A model generated the notes under the pieces. It searched no databases, was not told the DNA's origin, and worked only from the letters and a program-made list of their open reading frames with translations. From Terrimonas_A sp051954695 (GTDB lineage: Bacteria > Bacteroidota > Bacteroidia > Chitinophagales > Chitinophagaceae), in NCBI GenBank assembly GCA_051954695.1, contig JBQCHL010000024.1, positions 124,001 to 188,000 on the forward strand: DNA of 64,000 nt. The letters run 5' to 3'. The position numbers and the translations under genes were made by a program. Positions 24,424 through 34,057 of the stretch are shown one piece after another; position 1 is the first letter of the stretch, and every line of letters begins with the position of its first letter.

Positions 24424-27400
24424 ATGAAGCAATCATTTTTATTGGCCCTGGCCACAGTTTGTGGCGGAGCAGTGTTTGCGCAACAAACGGCTTATTACAC
24501 TGATTCCGACACCAAGTTCAAAGAGGCCAAAGAGTACTTCCAGAAAGAGCAATACAGCCTCGCTTACCCGTTGCTGAAAGAACTGAAACAGGCTGTTAAA
24601 GAAACAGATATCGCCAATCATTCCATTACTGTTCAGGAAATAAATTACTATACCATTGCCTGCGCATTGAAGCAGGATGAAGGCCGCTCCGAAGCACAGG
24701 CCATTGCCTTCATTGAACAGGAAAAGAATACTCCCCGGGTGCAGATGATGAACTACCAGTTGGGTGAGTATTATTTCCGCCGCAAGGAATTCCAGAAAGC
24801 GATCACGCGTTATGAAGCGGCCAATATTGCCAACCTGAGCAATAAGGATATCGCTTCCATGAAATTCCACCAGGCATATTCTTATTTTACCCTCCAGCAG
24901 TTTGCCCAGGCCAAGCCTTTGTTCAATACCATCCGCAGTATGAAGGATGATCCCAATTACCTGGATGCAAATTACTACTATGGTTTCCTGGCCTTCCGCG
25001 ACCGTCAATACAATGATGCCCTGCAAAGCTTCCGCATCGTGGAAAATGAAAAGAACTATGCCAGCGTGGTGCCTTACTATATTGCCCAGATCTATTATAT
25101 CCAGGGGAAAAAAGAGGAGGCGCTGAAATATGCAGAAGCCAAAATCAAAACCGGCCAGTCGCAGTATTACGATCTGGAGATGAAACAGATGATCGGCCAT
25201 GCTTATTTCGAAGCAAGGGAATATGCTAAAGCATTACCCTACCTGGAAGATTATGTAAAGAAATCGGACAAGGTGCGTAGGGAGGATGTGTATGAACTTT
25301 CCTATTGTTATTACCAGGTGAATCAGTTAAATAAAGCCATTGACGGTTTCAAACAACTCAGCGGCAAACAGGATACGCTCAGCCAGCATGCAATGTACCT
25401 GCTGGGAGATGCTTACCTGAAAACAGGCCAGAAGACCAATGCCCGCAATGCTTTCCTTTTCTGTGCATCCAACAGCAGTGATAAAAAGCAACAGGAAATA
25501 TCCAAATTCCAGTATGCTAAACTATCGTATGAGCTCGGCTACCAGGATGAAGCATTGAACGGCTTTAAAACCTTTGTAGCAGATTATCCCAATTCCACTT
25601 ACAACACCGAAGCAAAAGACCTGCTGATAGCAGTGCTGGCCAACACGAACAACTACCGTGAAGCCATCACGCTGCTGGATGGAATGAAGAACCCCACGCC
25701 CAATGCCAAAAGATTATATCCCCGCATTTTATACGGGCGAGCTACTGAATTGGTGAATGATGGTCTGCTTACTGATGCAGATGCCCTGCTTGATAAAGCA
25801 TTGAAAGATCCCAATAATGGCGGCATACTTCCTCTCGTGAATTTCTGGAAAGGAGAGATAGCCTACCGTCAGAATAAGATCGATGATGCTATTAAATATT
25901 ACAATGCTTATATCAGCGGTGGCGCACCTTCGAGCGGTGAAGCCAATATGTCGCACGCCCGGTATAACCTGGGCTATTGCTACCTGCGCAAAGAAAACTA
26001 TCCGGCTGCGCGTGAATTTTTTGAACCGCTGGGAAGAAATGCAGCATTGAATTCTGATGAACTCACGCAGGATGCTTATATACGCACAGCCGATTGCTAT
26101 TACATGGAAAGGAACTATACAAAGGCCAAGGCCATGTATGACAACGTCATCAAATTTTCCTGGCCGTCTGAAGATTATGCTACTTTCCAAAGTTCCATGC
26201 TCACGGGGATCAGGAGCCCTAAAGAGAAGATCAACCTGTTGAATACGATCAACAGGAAGTTCCCGTCTTCTACTTTGGTAACAGATGCGAATATGGAAAT
26301 TGCCAGTACCTATATGGCAGATGAAAAATTCACGGAAGCCATTCCTTATCTCAACAATGTGATCAAGGGCACCGGCAATGCCAGCCTCAAGCCCCAGGCA
26401 TACCTTAAACTGGGCACTGCTTATTACAACCTGAATAATAATGCTGCTGCCTTGCAGCAATATAAAACCCTTGTTTCGCAATATCCCAATTCACAGGAAG
26501 CAGCAGATGCGCTGGAGAATGTAAAAGTGATCTATGTGCAGGATGGTAAAACGGATGAATATGCAGCCTTCATGCGCCAGGCTGGCAAACCGATCAGCAT
26601 CAGTGCTGAAGATTCACTGACCTATACGGCTGCTGAAGCGCAGCTCAGCAGTGGCAATACTTCAGGAGCGCTTACTGCACTGGGTAATTACCTGAACAAA
26701 TTCCCTAATGGCGCTTATGCCATTGATGCCAACTTCTACCGGGCAGAGATCTATAATGATAAGAAAGACTGGAAAAATGCACTGGCAGGATATGAACCTG
26801 TTGCAGCCCAGGCTCCGAATAAATATGCAGAACGCGCTATTCTTGCCGCTGCCCGGATCCAGTTCTTCGAAATGAAGAATTACACACAGGCGGAAACTTA
26901 TTACACGCAACTGGCACAGGAAGCTACAGGGCAGGAGCACCGCCTGGAAGCCATGCGGGGCCTGTTGCGCAGCCAGTATCAATTGCAGAAATGGACAGAA
27001 GCAGCCGCCAATGCAAAAGATCTTGCTACTGCCAAGAACAGCAGCAGCGATGATAAGGCTCTTGCCAATATGGCCATTGCCAAATCATACGAAGTAAATA
27101 AACAATACGACCAGGCTATTGCCAGCTTCAAAACCGTGATCCAACTCAACAAATCAGCACTTGCTGCAGAAGCCCGTTATGGAGTGGCCAATGCCTGGTT
27201 CCAGCTCAACAAACTGGGGGATGCAGAGAAAGCAGCTTTTGAAGTGATCAACAAAGCCGGCTCTTATGATTACTGGATCACCAAAGCGTATATCTTATTA
27301 GGCGATATTTATTTCAGGCAAAAAGATTATTTCAATGCCAAAGCTACTTTCCAAAGCGTGGTAGACAATACTATCGAGCCAACACTGAAAGCAGAAGCGC

Positions 27401-27459
27401 AAGCCAAGCTCAGCCAGGTGATAGAAGAGGAAGGGAAAAGCAGTAAGGTAGGGCAATGA
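24424..27459 (+). CDS. Large exported tetratricopeptide-repeat protein
   Basis: This 1011-residue protein begins with a signal peptide (about 1-19, ending VFAQQ) and is then almost entirely helical TPR/Sel1-like repeats. Repeats are recognisable from signatures such as GEYYFRRKEFQKAITRYEAA, YYFGFLAFRDRQYNDALQSF-like segments, YNLGYCYLRKENYPAAREFF and AEARYGVANAWFQLNKLGDA. It has no lipobox and no enzymatic domain. Such proteins scaffold periplasmic or outer membrane complexes (general TPR knowledge). It is 17 bases before a beta-barrel gene, which is followed after 4 bases by an HU-domain membrane protein. The three probably form one envelope assembly. Confidence 0.88.
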   Translation: MKQSFLLALATVCGGAVFAQQTAYYTDSDTKFKEAKEYFQKEQYSLAYPLLKELKQAVKETDIANHSITVQEINYYTIACALKQDEGRSEAQAIAFIEQEKNTPRVQMMNYQLGEYYFRRKEFQKAITRYEAANIANLSNKDIASMKFHQAYSYFTLQQFAQAKPLFNTIRSMKDDPNYLDANYYYGFLAFRDRQYNDALQSFRIVENEKNYASVVPYYIAQIYYIQGKKEEALKYAEAKIKTGQSQYYDLEMKQMIGHAYFEAREYAKALPYLEDYVKKSDKVRREDVYELSYCYYQVNQLNKAIDGFKQLSGKQDTLSQHAMYLLGDAYLKTGQKTNARNAFLFCASNSSDKKQQEISKFQYAKLSYELGYQDEALNGFKTFVADYPNSTYNTEAKDLLIAVLANTNNYREAITLLDGMKNPTPNAKRLYPRILYGRATELVNDGLLTDADALLDKALKDPNNGGILPLVNFWKGEIAYRQNKIDDAIKYYNAYISGGAPSSGEANMSHARYNLGYCYLRKENYPAAREFFEPLGRNAALNSDELTQDAYIRTADCYYMERNYTKAKAMYDNVIKFSWPSEDYATFQSSMLTGIRSPKEKINLLNTINRKFPSSTLVTDANMEIASTYMADEKFTEAIPYLNNVIKGTGNASLKPQAYLKLGTAYYNLNNNAAALQQYKTLVSQYPNSQEAADALENVKVIYVQDGKTDEYAAFMRQAGKPISISAEDSLTYTAAEAQLSSGNTSGALTALGNYLNKFPNGAYAIDANFYRAEIYNDKKDWKNALAGYEPVAAQAPNKYAERAILAAARIQFFEMKNYTQAETYYTQLAQEATGQEHRLEAMRGLLRSQYQLQKWTEAAANAKDLATAKNSSSDDKALANMAIAKSYEVNKQYDQAIASFKTVIQLNKSALAAEARYGVANAWFQLNKLGDAEKAAFEVINKAGSYDYWITKAYILLGDIYFRQKDYFNAKATFQSVVDNTIEPTLKAEAQAKLSQVIEEEGKSSKVGQ

Positions 27460-27476
27460 TCAAACTATAAAAACTT

Positions 27477-29132
27477 ATGATGAAACGAGTCCGGATCATA
27501 TTCTTGCTGAGCGCTTTGCTGCCAGGCCTTCTTGCGGCGGCCCAGCGGGATACAATCAAAAACAAGTCGGTGGATATTACATCCTCTTTCAGACCTGAGT
27601 TGAAATCATCAGCAAAGATCAACTTCAATGCTACGCCGCCAACAGCAGATACTGCGAAGCCGCGTTTGCAATATGATATTCCCAATCCCAACCTGTTATT
27701 TGCTTATCAGCCGGGTTCATTGAAACCACTGGCTTTGCAAATAGATTCGATTGGGAGGTTTGCCAACAGCAATTATATCAAAGCCGGTTTCGGAAGCCTG
27801 CGTACTCCTTTCGTGCAGGGCGGTTTCAGTTTTGGTGACGGCACAAATGCGGGATTGAACATTTATGCCAAACACGTTTCATCGCAGGGAAAGGAAGATT
27901 ACAAAGATTTCAGCAACACCGATGTGAAGCTTACCGGTTATTATAAGACTGCAAAGAACCTGGAATGGAATGCCAGCCTCGGCATGAAGATGGATAAAAC
28001 CTATAAGTACGGATTTGAACCCAAACCACAATCTTTTCCCAATGATTCATTGCGGCAAAGCTTCCAGACACTTTCGGCTCGGGTGAACATGCATAATATC
28101 CATACCACTGAATTCGGGCTGGATTATTCACCGGTTGTTTCCATGAATTTCTTCAATGATAATCTGAAGAACCATGAAAGCAATACGTACATAGATCTTC
28201 CTTTGCAAAAGAATTTTGGTGATGAAGTGTCTATCAATCTCGGCGTCACTTTCGATCTTACCCGTCTTGCACCAAAGGATAAAACCCTGGAGAAGATCAA
28301 CAACAATATGTGGTATATCTCTCCTTCCATATTATATCATACATCCACACTTCGTTTGCAGGGAGGGATCCGTCCTTCATGGGATGATGGACAATTCAAA
28401 ATGTTTCCCAACATACTTGCAGAAGTGGGCACTGATGATCAGCGGTTTACTTTCCAGGCCGGCTGGACGGGTTATCTCCGCAAAACCAGCTATCAATCCC
28501 TGGCTTCACAGAATCCCTGGTTATGGATGCCAACAGATTTGCGCAACACCTGGATCGAAGAAAGATATGCAGGCTTTAAAGGATCTATCGGTGATCATTT
28601 CACGTATAGTGGCAAAGTGGCTTTCAATAAGCTGAATAATCAGCCTCTTTTCATCAATGATACCTCAGCTGCAGGTGATGGTAAATCATTCAATGTTGTA
28701 TATGCTGACCGTATCAATGTGCTGAACCTGGGAGGAGAACTGGGATATAATGTGGAAGAGAAATTTTCTGTGCTCACCAGCCTCCATTTCAACCAGTTTA
28801 CCGGTATAAAAGGTCAGCAGAAAGCCTGGGGCATGCTGCCGCTGGAATTCAATACAGCGCTTCGCCTGCAGGTGATCAAAGACCTTTGGGTGAAAGGTGA
28901 CCTGTTTGCCTGGAGCGGCCCCCGCTACCTGAAAAAAGATGGCACAGACGGGAAACTGGGTGGTGCATTTGACCTGAATGCCGGACTGGAATTCAGGATC
29001 ACTAAAAACCTGAATATCTGGACGCAGTTCAATAATATCTTCAATAACGAATACCAGCGCTGGAATCAATATCCTGTGTATGGCTTTAATTTTGTCGGTG
29101 GAATCATATATTCGTTCGATCAAAAGAACTGA
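27477..29132 (+). CDS. Outer membrane beta-barrel protein of the TPR/HU operon
   Basis: The 551-residue protein has a signal peptide (about 1-22, ending LAAAQR). An unstructured Pro/Thr-rich stretch follows (about 25-75), then many alternating amphipathic strands and a terminal strand ending GGIIYSFDQKN. The last third resembles the end of TonB-receptor barrels (GLEFRITKNLNIWTQFNNIFNNEYQRW), but there is no plug domain or TonB-box that I can see. It could be a barrel that receives a partner from the upstream TPR protein. Start codons ATG ATG at 27477/27480 are equivalent. I cannot name the family. Confidence 0.8.
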   Translation: MMKRVRIIFLLSALLPGLLAAAQRDTIKNKSVDITSSFRPELKSSAKINFNATPPTADTAKPRLQYDIPNPNLLFAYQPGSLKPLALQIDSIGRFANSNYIKAGFGSLRTPFVQGGFSFGDGTNAGLNIYAKHVSSQGKEDYKDFSNTDVKLTGYYKTAKNLEWNASLGMKMDKTYKYGFEPKPQSFPNDSLRQSFQTLSARVNMHNIHTTEFGLDYSPVVSMNFFNDNLKNHESNTYIDLPLQKNFGDEVSINLGVTFDLTRLAPKDKTLEKINNNMWYISPSILYHTSTLRLQGGIRPSWDDGQFKMFPNILAEVGTDDQRFTFQAGWTGYLRKTSYQSLASQNPWLWMPTDLRNTWIEERYAGFKGSIGDHFTYSGKVAFNKLNNQPLFINDTSAAGDGKSFNVVYADRINVLNLGGELGYNVEEKFSVLTSLHFNQFTGIKGQQKAWGMLPLEFNTALRLQVIKDLWVKGDLFAWSGPRYLKKDGTDGKLGGAFDLNAGLEFRITKNLNIWTQFNNIFNNEYQRWNQYPVYGFNFVGGIIYSFDQKN

Positions 29133-29136
29133 GAGC

Positions 29137-29769
29137 ATGTACGATGAACTATATCAATACCTGATCCTTCACCGGCAATTGAGCATTCCGGGGGTAGGCA
29201 CTTTCCTGCTTGAACGCAAGCCTGCGGATATTGATTTTGCCAATAGGGTGATCAACCCGCCTTCTTATACTGTTGCTTTGCATCATGGGAATGAGAAAGC
29301 ACCGGCCCGGCAGTTCAACTGGCTGGCCGATGCGCTGAATATACCTGTAGGTGATGCAATTGACAGTTTCAACGCTTTTGCAAACAATCTGAAGAACGAA
29401 CTACTGGCAGGAAAGAAATTGCAGTGGAACGGTGTCGGCATTCTTTCAAAAGGCCTGGCTGGTGAGATACGTTTTGAAGCGACCATGAAAGACAGTCCTG
29501 CAGGTGAGCCTGTACCGGCTGCCAAAGTGTTGCGCGAAAAAGCTGCTCACACGGTAAGGGTAGGGGAAGATGAAAAAACATCGGAGGAAATGATAGAGTT
29601 CCTCAACCCTGCGCAAAAGAAACGTTCTTATGAGTGGATCGCAACGCTGATTGTAGCTATACTGGCACTGATCTTCCTTATCTGGCATTTTATGCGGACC
29701 GGGTTGGATACAGGAACAGGCAGCCAGCAAAAAGTTTCTTACAAACAAGAATCTCCTACTTATCGCTAA
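29137..29769 (+). CDS. CCDC81-type HU-domain protein with transmembrane helix
   Basis: This 210-residue protein starts MYDELYQYLILHRQLSIPGVGTF, the pattern of bacterial CCDC81-like HU domains; the module covers about residues 1-125 (a second half with LLAGKKLQWNGVGILSKG). A single membrane helix lies near 170-193 (ATLIVAILALIFLIW). The short tail is polar and lacks a SPOR domain, which often follows in relatives. The ATG at 29137, four bases after the barrel stop, is preferred over an in-frame start at 29080 inside the barrel gene. HU-like domains of this type may bind proteins or peptidoglycan-associated partners rather than DNA; its role is unknown. Confidence 0.8.
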   Translation: MYDELYQYLILHRQLSIPGVGTFLLERKPADIDFANRVINPPSYTVALHHGNEKAPARQFNWLADALNIPVGDAIDSFNAFANNLKNELLAGKKLQWNGVGILSKGLAGEIRFEATMKDSPAGEPVPAAKVLREKAAHTVRVGEDEKTSEEMIEFLNPAQKKRSYEWIATLIVAILALIFLIWHFMRTGLDTGTGSQQKVSYKQESPTYR

Positions 29770-29794
29770 GCTGGAAGTCCTGATATTTTAGCCT

Positions 29795-29801
29795 TATTTT
29801 G
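29795..29801 (+). promoter_or_regulatory. -7-like box before the methyltransferase
   Basis: TATTTTG followed by CGGCC lies 8 bases before the ATG at 29810. It has one base less between TA and TTTG than the consensus. It would give a near-leaderless mRNA. Confidence 0.35.
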
Positions 29802-29809
29802 CGGCCTGT

Positions 29810-30706
29810 ATGGCAAAGATTCATTATACCCATTGCCCGGTTTGCGGCTCTGCTGATCTCAAGAATAAATGGAAGGCAAAAGATCATACCGTAAGCGGGG
29901 AATTATTTGATATTGCAGTTTGTGCTGCCTGTTCCCTTGCGTTTACACAGGATGCGCCTGATGCAGCTTCTATCGGCCCTTACTATAAATCGGAGAACTA
30001 TATTTCCCATTCCAATACGGCAAAAGGGCTTGTGAACAGTATTTATCATGCAGTCAGAAAGAGGACGCTTGCCAGGAAAAGAAAACTGGTATCTGCAGGT
30101 ACGGGCCTTTCACAAGGCAACCTGCTGGACGTGGGCAGCGGTACAGGTACGTTTGTGCAAGACATGCAGCAGCATGGCTGGGCTGTAACGGGGTTGGAAC
30201 CGGATACAGATGCTCGGCAGGTGGCGAGCCAGGATTATGGCGTTTCGCTGCAGGATATCAACGCGTTTTATGAATTACCTGCCGGTTCATTTGATGCGAT
30301 AACACTCTGGCATGTGCTGGAGCATGTGCATGATCTGCAGCCGTATGTTCAACAACTAAAAAAATTGTTGAAGGAAAAAGGCCGCCTTTTCATTGCTGTG
30401 CCTAATTATACTTCTTATGATGCGGGTGTATACAAAGACTACTGGGCTGCTTTTGATGTGCCACGGCATCTTTATCATTTTTCTCCTGAGTCCATGCGGG
30501 TGCTGATGGAAAGGAATGGTTTGAAAGTGCTTCAATACAAACCGATGTGGTACGACAGTTTTTATATTTCCCTGTTAAGCAGCAAATATAAAAACGGCCA
30601 TACCAATTGGTTTGCTGCAGGCTGGAATGGCTTTGTGTCCAATCTCAAAGCGCTCTTTAATGTGCAGCGTTGCAGTTCGGTTATTTATATTATTAGCAAA
30701 GACTGA
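29810..30706 (+). CDS. Class I SAM-dependent methyltransferase with N-terminal zinc ribbon
   Basis: This 298-residue enzyme begins with a four-cysteine zinc ribbon (CPVCGS near 9-14 and CAACSLAF near 37-44). The SAM-binding core follows: LLDVGSGTGTFVQ near 105-117, then GLEPD, and SFDAITLWHVLEHV. The arrangement matches the Methyltransf_23 group, often found with genes for surface sugars, lipids or small-molecule tailoring. The substrate is unknown. A promoter-like box 8 bases upstream suggests independent transcription from the operon before it. Confidence 0.88.
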   Translation: MAKIHYTHCPVCGSADLKNKWKAKDHTVSGELFDIAVCAACSLAFTQDAPDAASIGPYYKSENYISHSNTAKGLVNSIYHAVRKRTLARKRKLVSAGTGLSQGNLLDVGSGTGTFVQDMQQHGWAVTGLEPDTDARQVASQDYGVSLQDINAFYELPAGSFDAITLWHVLEHVHDLQPYVQQLKKLLKEKGRLFIAVPNYTSYDAGVYKDYWAAFDVPRHLYHFSPESMRVLMERNGLKVLQYKPMWYDSFYISLLSSKYKNGHTNWFAAGWNGFVSNLKALFNVQRCSSVIYIISKD

Positions 30707-30717
30707 TAATTTACGCC

Positions 30718-31530
30718 TTATTGTCCTAGTTGTACCTCATACAGTTCCGGCCATTTCTTACCGGTGATATAGATCTTTTTGGAACTGCTGTCATACGCAA
30801 TGCCATTCGGAACATCTGCTGCAGGGTCTTTGGCTTTTACGCGGTTCCAGATATCGCTTAGGTCTACTTTCCCAACAATGGAGCCGCTGCCTGGTTCTAT
30901 TTTAAGAATATAAGGTGCCTGCCATTGATTGGCATAAATAAAGCCATCAATATATTCCAGTTCATTGAGGTTGAAGGAAAGGCTGCCTGCTTCTGTGATC
31001 GTTTGTGTGCGCAGCAACTGGAAAGTAGAGGGGTCATAATAATAAATATTGCTGCTGCCATCGCTTACCATCAGGTCTTTACCGTCAGTAGTAATGCCCC
31101 AGCCCTGAGTATTGATCGGGAACTCTTTTACTTTTTTAAAATCTTTCAGCGTATAAGCGAATACCACTTTTTCCTGCCAGGTAAGCTGGTAAATGGTATC
31201 ACGGAGAATGGTGATGCCTTCTCCGAAATACTTGGGGTCGAGTGCCACCTGCCTTTCAGTCTTGCCTGTGGCAAGATCGGTTTTCAAGAGACGGGAATGC
31301 CCGTATTCCCCGGTACCTTCATAAAGACCGCCATTGTAAATAACCAGTCCCTGGGTAAAGGAAGAGGTATCATGAGGGTAGGTCTGGAGAATGGAATAGC
31401 TGATCGATTTGGGCGCACTGACGGCAGGAGCCGTAGAATTACCAGTATCAGGAGTACTACGGTTGCCGTTATCATTGTTGCAGGCGATCAGCGACAAAAA
31501 AATAGCGCTTAGTGAAACGATTCTTCTCAT
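30718..31530 (-). CDS. Glutaminyl-peptide cyclotransferase, lipoprotein (plant/bacterial five-blade type)
   Basis: This 270-residue beta-propeller enzyme converts N-terminal glutamine to pyroglutamate. A lipobox (SLIAC, Cys17) marks a lipoprotein, followed by a Ser/Pro/Asn linker. The enzyme motifs include YPHDTSSFTQGL near 55-66, LYEGTGEYGHSRL, YFGEGI, TWQEK, NELEYIDGFIYANQW and VPNGIAYD, the papaya-type QC signature. Starts at 31548 and 31536 are also in frame, but 31530 gives the cleanest signal peptide. In Bacteroidota it probably matures exported proteins that begin with Gln; many signal peptides in this window end in AQ or SQ. Confidence 0.92.
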   Translation of the reverse strand: MRRIVSLSAIFLSLIACNNDNGNRSTPDTGNSTAPAVSAPKSISYSILQTYPHDTSSFTQGLVIYNGGLYEGTGEYGHSRLLKTDLATGKTERQVALDPKYFGEGITILRDTIYQLTWQEKVVFAYTLKDFKKVKEFPINTQGWGITTDGKDLMVSDGSSNIYYYDPSTFQLLRTQTITEAGSLSFNLNELEYIDGFIYANQWQAPYILKIEPGSGSIVGKVDLSDIWNRVKAKDPAADVPNGIAYDSSSKKIYITGKKWPELYEVQLGQ

Positions 31531-31827
31531 ATTCATTGTGTTGTGCATGGTGGATGAGTCCGGCAAAATTAAGGCAAGCTTTCCTGTTAAGTTGTTAAAG
31601 CCGGATTTGTTTAATGGAGAATCAGTAAAAATACTGGACAGGTTTACTAGCATTTTTCAATTTTAACGTATATATTTGGCCCCAAGGTCATCTTACTACG
31701 ATCTACCCTTCGAAATCATATCCCTAGAATACCCTTTTTTATTTTCCCGTTCCTTTGTTTTTCCCTTCCAATTCCAGTGAATGCTGGTGTTAGCTTATTG
31801 CTATGCGCCAATGTTTAATGTTCACTC
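31531..31827. other. Divergent intergenic region, cyclotransferase / M43 protease
   Basis: This 297-base gap holds a minus-strand -7 box at 31564-31571 (TAATTTTG) for the cyclotransferase and a plus-strand TATATTTG at 31671-31678. The latter would give the M43 protease a leader of about 140 bases, which is unusually long for this window. The rest is AT-rich with T-tracts. I see no RNA gene or clear riboswitch fold in it. Confidence 0.45.
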
Positions 31828-33075
31828 ATGCGGAATTTTTTTATGGGGATCCTGGTTTTGACGGTTTTAACCAGCCCTGTAATCGCACAGCAGCCCTGCT
31901 ATTCATTTGAGTATCAGCAGCAGGCATTGCGCAACAATCCGGGTCTCACGGTAGCCGTGCAGCAGGTGGAGCAATTCATCCTGTCGCAGCAGGGCAGCGC
32001 TCCTGTGTTGCAAACTGCCAATATCGGCAAGGGCAATCCGCTTATTACCATACCAGTTATCGTACATGTGGTGTATAACAAGGCAACAGAAAATGTAAGT
32101 GATCAGGCAATTACCAATATGATCAAGACCCTGAATCTTTGCTTTCGAAAAATGCATCCAGATACCATTAAAACACCTGCCAGGTTCAATGGATTATCGG
32201 CAGATTGCGAAATAGAATTTAAACTGGCCACTTCTGACCCTCAACGAAGAGCAACTACCGGCATCATCCGTAAATACTCGACTGTCCCCAATTGGGACAC
32301 TGATGATAAAGTAAAATTTGCTGCCCAGTCGGGCGATAATGCCTGGGACGCAAAAAGCTACCTTAATATATGGATCTGCAATCTTCGCTATGCCGACGGC
32401 TACTCCAGCATACCGGGTGATGAAGGGGCGAAAGACGGGGTAGTGCTTAGCTATACTGCGTTAGGTAAAACTGTCGTGCATGAAGTGGGCCACTGGTTGG
32501 GCCTGAAACATATCTGGGGCGACGAATTCTGTGGTGATGATGGCATAGATGATACTCCCCGGCAATCAACGGCAACCCCGGGTTGCGTTTCCGGCATCCG
32601 TATTTCCTGCTCCAATGGCCCTGACGGCGACATGTATATGAATTATATGGATGTTACAAAGGATGCCTGTGTCAATCTTTTTACAAAAGGGCAAAAGAAA
32701 AGAATGCAGGCACTCTTCAAAAATGGAGGGTTACGTTACTCTTTATTTGCATCCACTGGTTTAAAAGAACCACTTTACCAGGAAATTCCTTTACCACAGG
32801 ATACAGCCACTACGGCAAGGCCAGCAATATTGCAACAGCCAACGGTATTTCCCAATCCTGCCAGCAGTGAGATATCCCTCGATCTGGGCAATGATCTTCA
32901 ATGGATAGGTAAAGTTGTTCATATCAGCAATGCACAGGGGCTTACTGTAATGCAGCATCAGGTAAGTGCTAAACTTCAGCGAATAGATGTCAGCAAATTA
33001 AAAGCAGGAATGTACTTCCTGAATGCAAAAAGGGAAGACGGCGTAACAATCAAACAAAAGTTTATTAAACTTTGA
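31828..33075 (+). CDS. Secreted M43 (pappalysin-like) zinc metalloprotease with T9SS sorting domain
   Basis: This 415-residue protein has a signal peptide (ending VIAQQ near 22). The catalytic domain has the metzincin motif HEVGHWLGLKH near residues 214-224 and the Met-turn segment YMNYMDVT near 269. A cysteine-rich insert follows the zinc motif, as in M43B cytophagalysins. The last 75 residues form a type A T9SS sorting domain, beginning VFPNPASSE and ending KQKFIKL. It is therefore exported through the type IX system and either released or attached to the cell surface, where it would degrade protein. It is convergent with the M48 gene, 9 bases away. Confidence 0.94.
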   Translation: MRNFFMGILVLTVLTSPVIAQQPCYSFEYQQQALRNNPGLTVAVQQVEQFILSQQGSAPVLQTANIGKGNPLITIPVIVHVVYNKATENVSDQAITNMIKTLNLCFRKMHPDTIKTPARFNGLSADCEIEFKLATSDPQRRATTGIIRKYSTVPNWDTDDKVKFAAQSGDNAWDAKSYLNIWICNLRYADGYSSIPGDEGAKDGVVLSYTALGKTVVHEVGHWLGLKHIWGDEFCGDDGIDDTPRQSTATPGCVSGIRISCSNGPDGDMYMNYMDVTKDACVNLFTKGQKKRMQALFKNGGLRYSLFASTGLKEPLYQEIPLPQDTATTARPAILQQPTVFPNPASSEISLDLGNDLQWIGKVVHISNAQGLTVMQHQVSAKLQRIDVSKLKAGMYFLNAKREDGVTIKQKFIKL

Positions 33076-33084
33076 GTCTTGCTC

Positions 33085-34020
33085 TTACGTGAATTGTTCA
33101 AGCAGAGCAATCCTGGTTTCAATAGGTGGATGTGTCGCAAATAAATTATCCCAGGAAGCTGATTTGTGAACAGAAGGTTTGGGGTTATCAATGAACAATT
33201 GCGCCACATCGCGGCTTTCCACTGCTTCAATCAATGGGTCTCCGGATATCTTACGCAAAGCTGCTGCAAGTGCATAAGGTTTTTTGGTAAGATCAGATGC
33301 GCCTGCATCTGCCAGGTATTCCCTTTGGCGGCTTATACCAAAGCGCAGTAGCAAAGAGATAAGATAAGCAATTGCAGTGATCACGATAGCAAAGAGGATA
33401 ATGGCCCCGCTTCCTTTTCCATCTTTATTGCTTCTTTTGCCACCGGAAAAACGCAGGCTGCGAAAAGCGATCTCTGCAAGAAAAGAAAAAATGCCAACGA
33501 AAATAATGGAGATGATCAGCAGGCGCACATCCCTGTTACGGATATGCGTAAGTTCATGAGCCAGTACTCCTTCCAACTCTTCATCATTCAACTTTTCAAT
33601 AATGCCCGTTGAAAGCGAGATGGAATAATTGTTTTCATTAATGCCGCTTGCAAATGCATTCAGGGAATCGTCGGGGATGATATACAATTTGGGCATTTTC
33701 ATGCCGGCAGCGATACAAAGATTTTCAAGCAGGTTATATACTCTTTTATTTCCGGTCCGCTCCAGTGGTTTAGCACCGGTGGCAAGCCGTATCATCGCGG
33801 CATGCCCCATCCAGGCGATCAGGAACCAGATAGCCGTACCTATCAGCACAAACGGAATGATCCTTATAAAATATTCATTGGAAGTGGTGATATGCCCATC
33901 TTCTGCAAACAAAATAGTTCCATAGCATAAGGCCAGTAACAACAAAGGGAATGCGATCAGCAATAGCAATGAATAAGTATTATTCCGCTGGATCTGCCTG
34001 CTTAAGCCTGTATATGGAAT
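33085..34020 (-). CDS. M48-family (HtpX-like) membrane metalloprotease
   Basis: This zinc protease has HELTH in VLAHELTHIRNRD and the downstream Glu in REYLADAGA, the M48 signature. Two N-terminal helices and two more around residues 160-215 make it a membrane protein. It pairs with LemA upstream, a common lemA-htpX-like arrangement. The longest frame with an ordinary start is a TTG at 33969, which would cut off the first helix. In-frame residues upstream (IPYTGLSRQIQRNN) look like the true N-terminus, beginning at an ATT near 34020. The exact start is uncertain. Confidence 0.85.
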   Translation of the reverse strand: MPYTGLSRQIQRNNTYSLLLLIAFPLLLLALCYGTILFAEDGHITTSNEYFIRIIPFVLIGTAIWFLIAWMGHAAMIRLATGAKPLERTGNKRVYNLLENLCIAAGMKMPKLYIIPDDSLNAFASGINENNYSISLSTGIIEKLNDEELEGVLAHELTHIRNRDVRLLIISIIFVGIFSFLAEIAFRSLRFSGGKRSNKDGKGSGAIILFAIVITAIAYLISLLLRFGISRQREYLADAGASDLTKKPYALAAALRKISGDPLIEAVESRDVAQLFIDNPKPSVHKSASWDNLFATHPPIETRIALLEQFT

Positions 34021-34057
34021 TGGTCCGGAGCTGATGGTTTACCGTTTATGATTGCAC

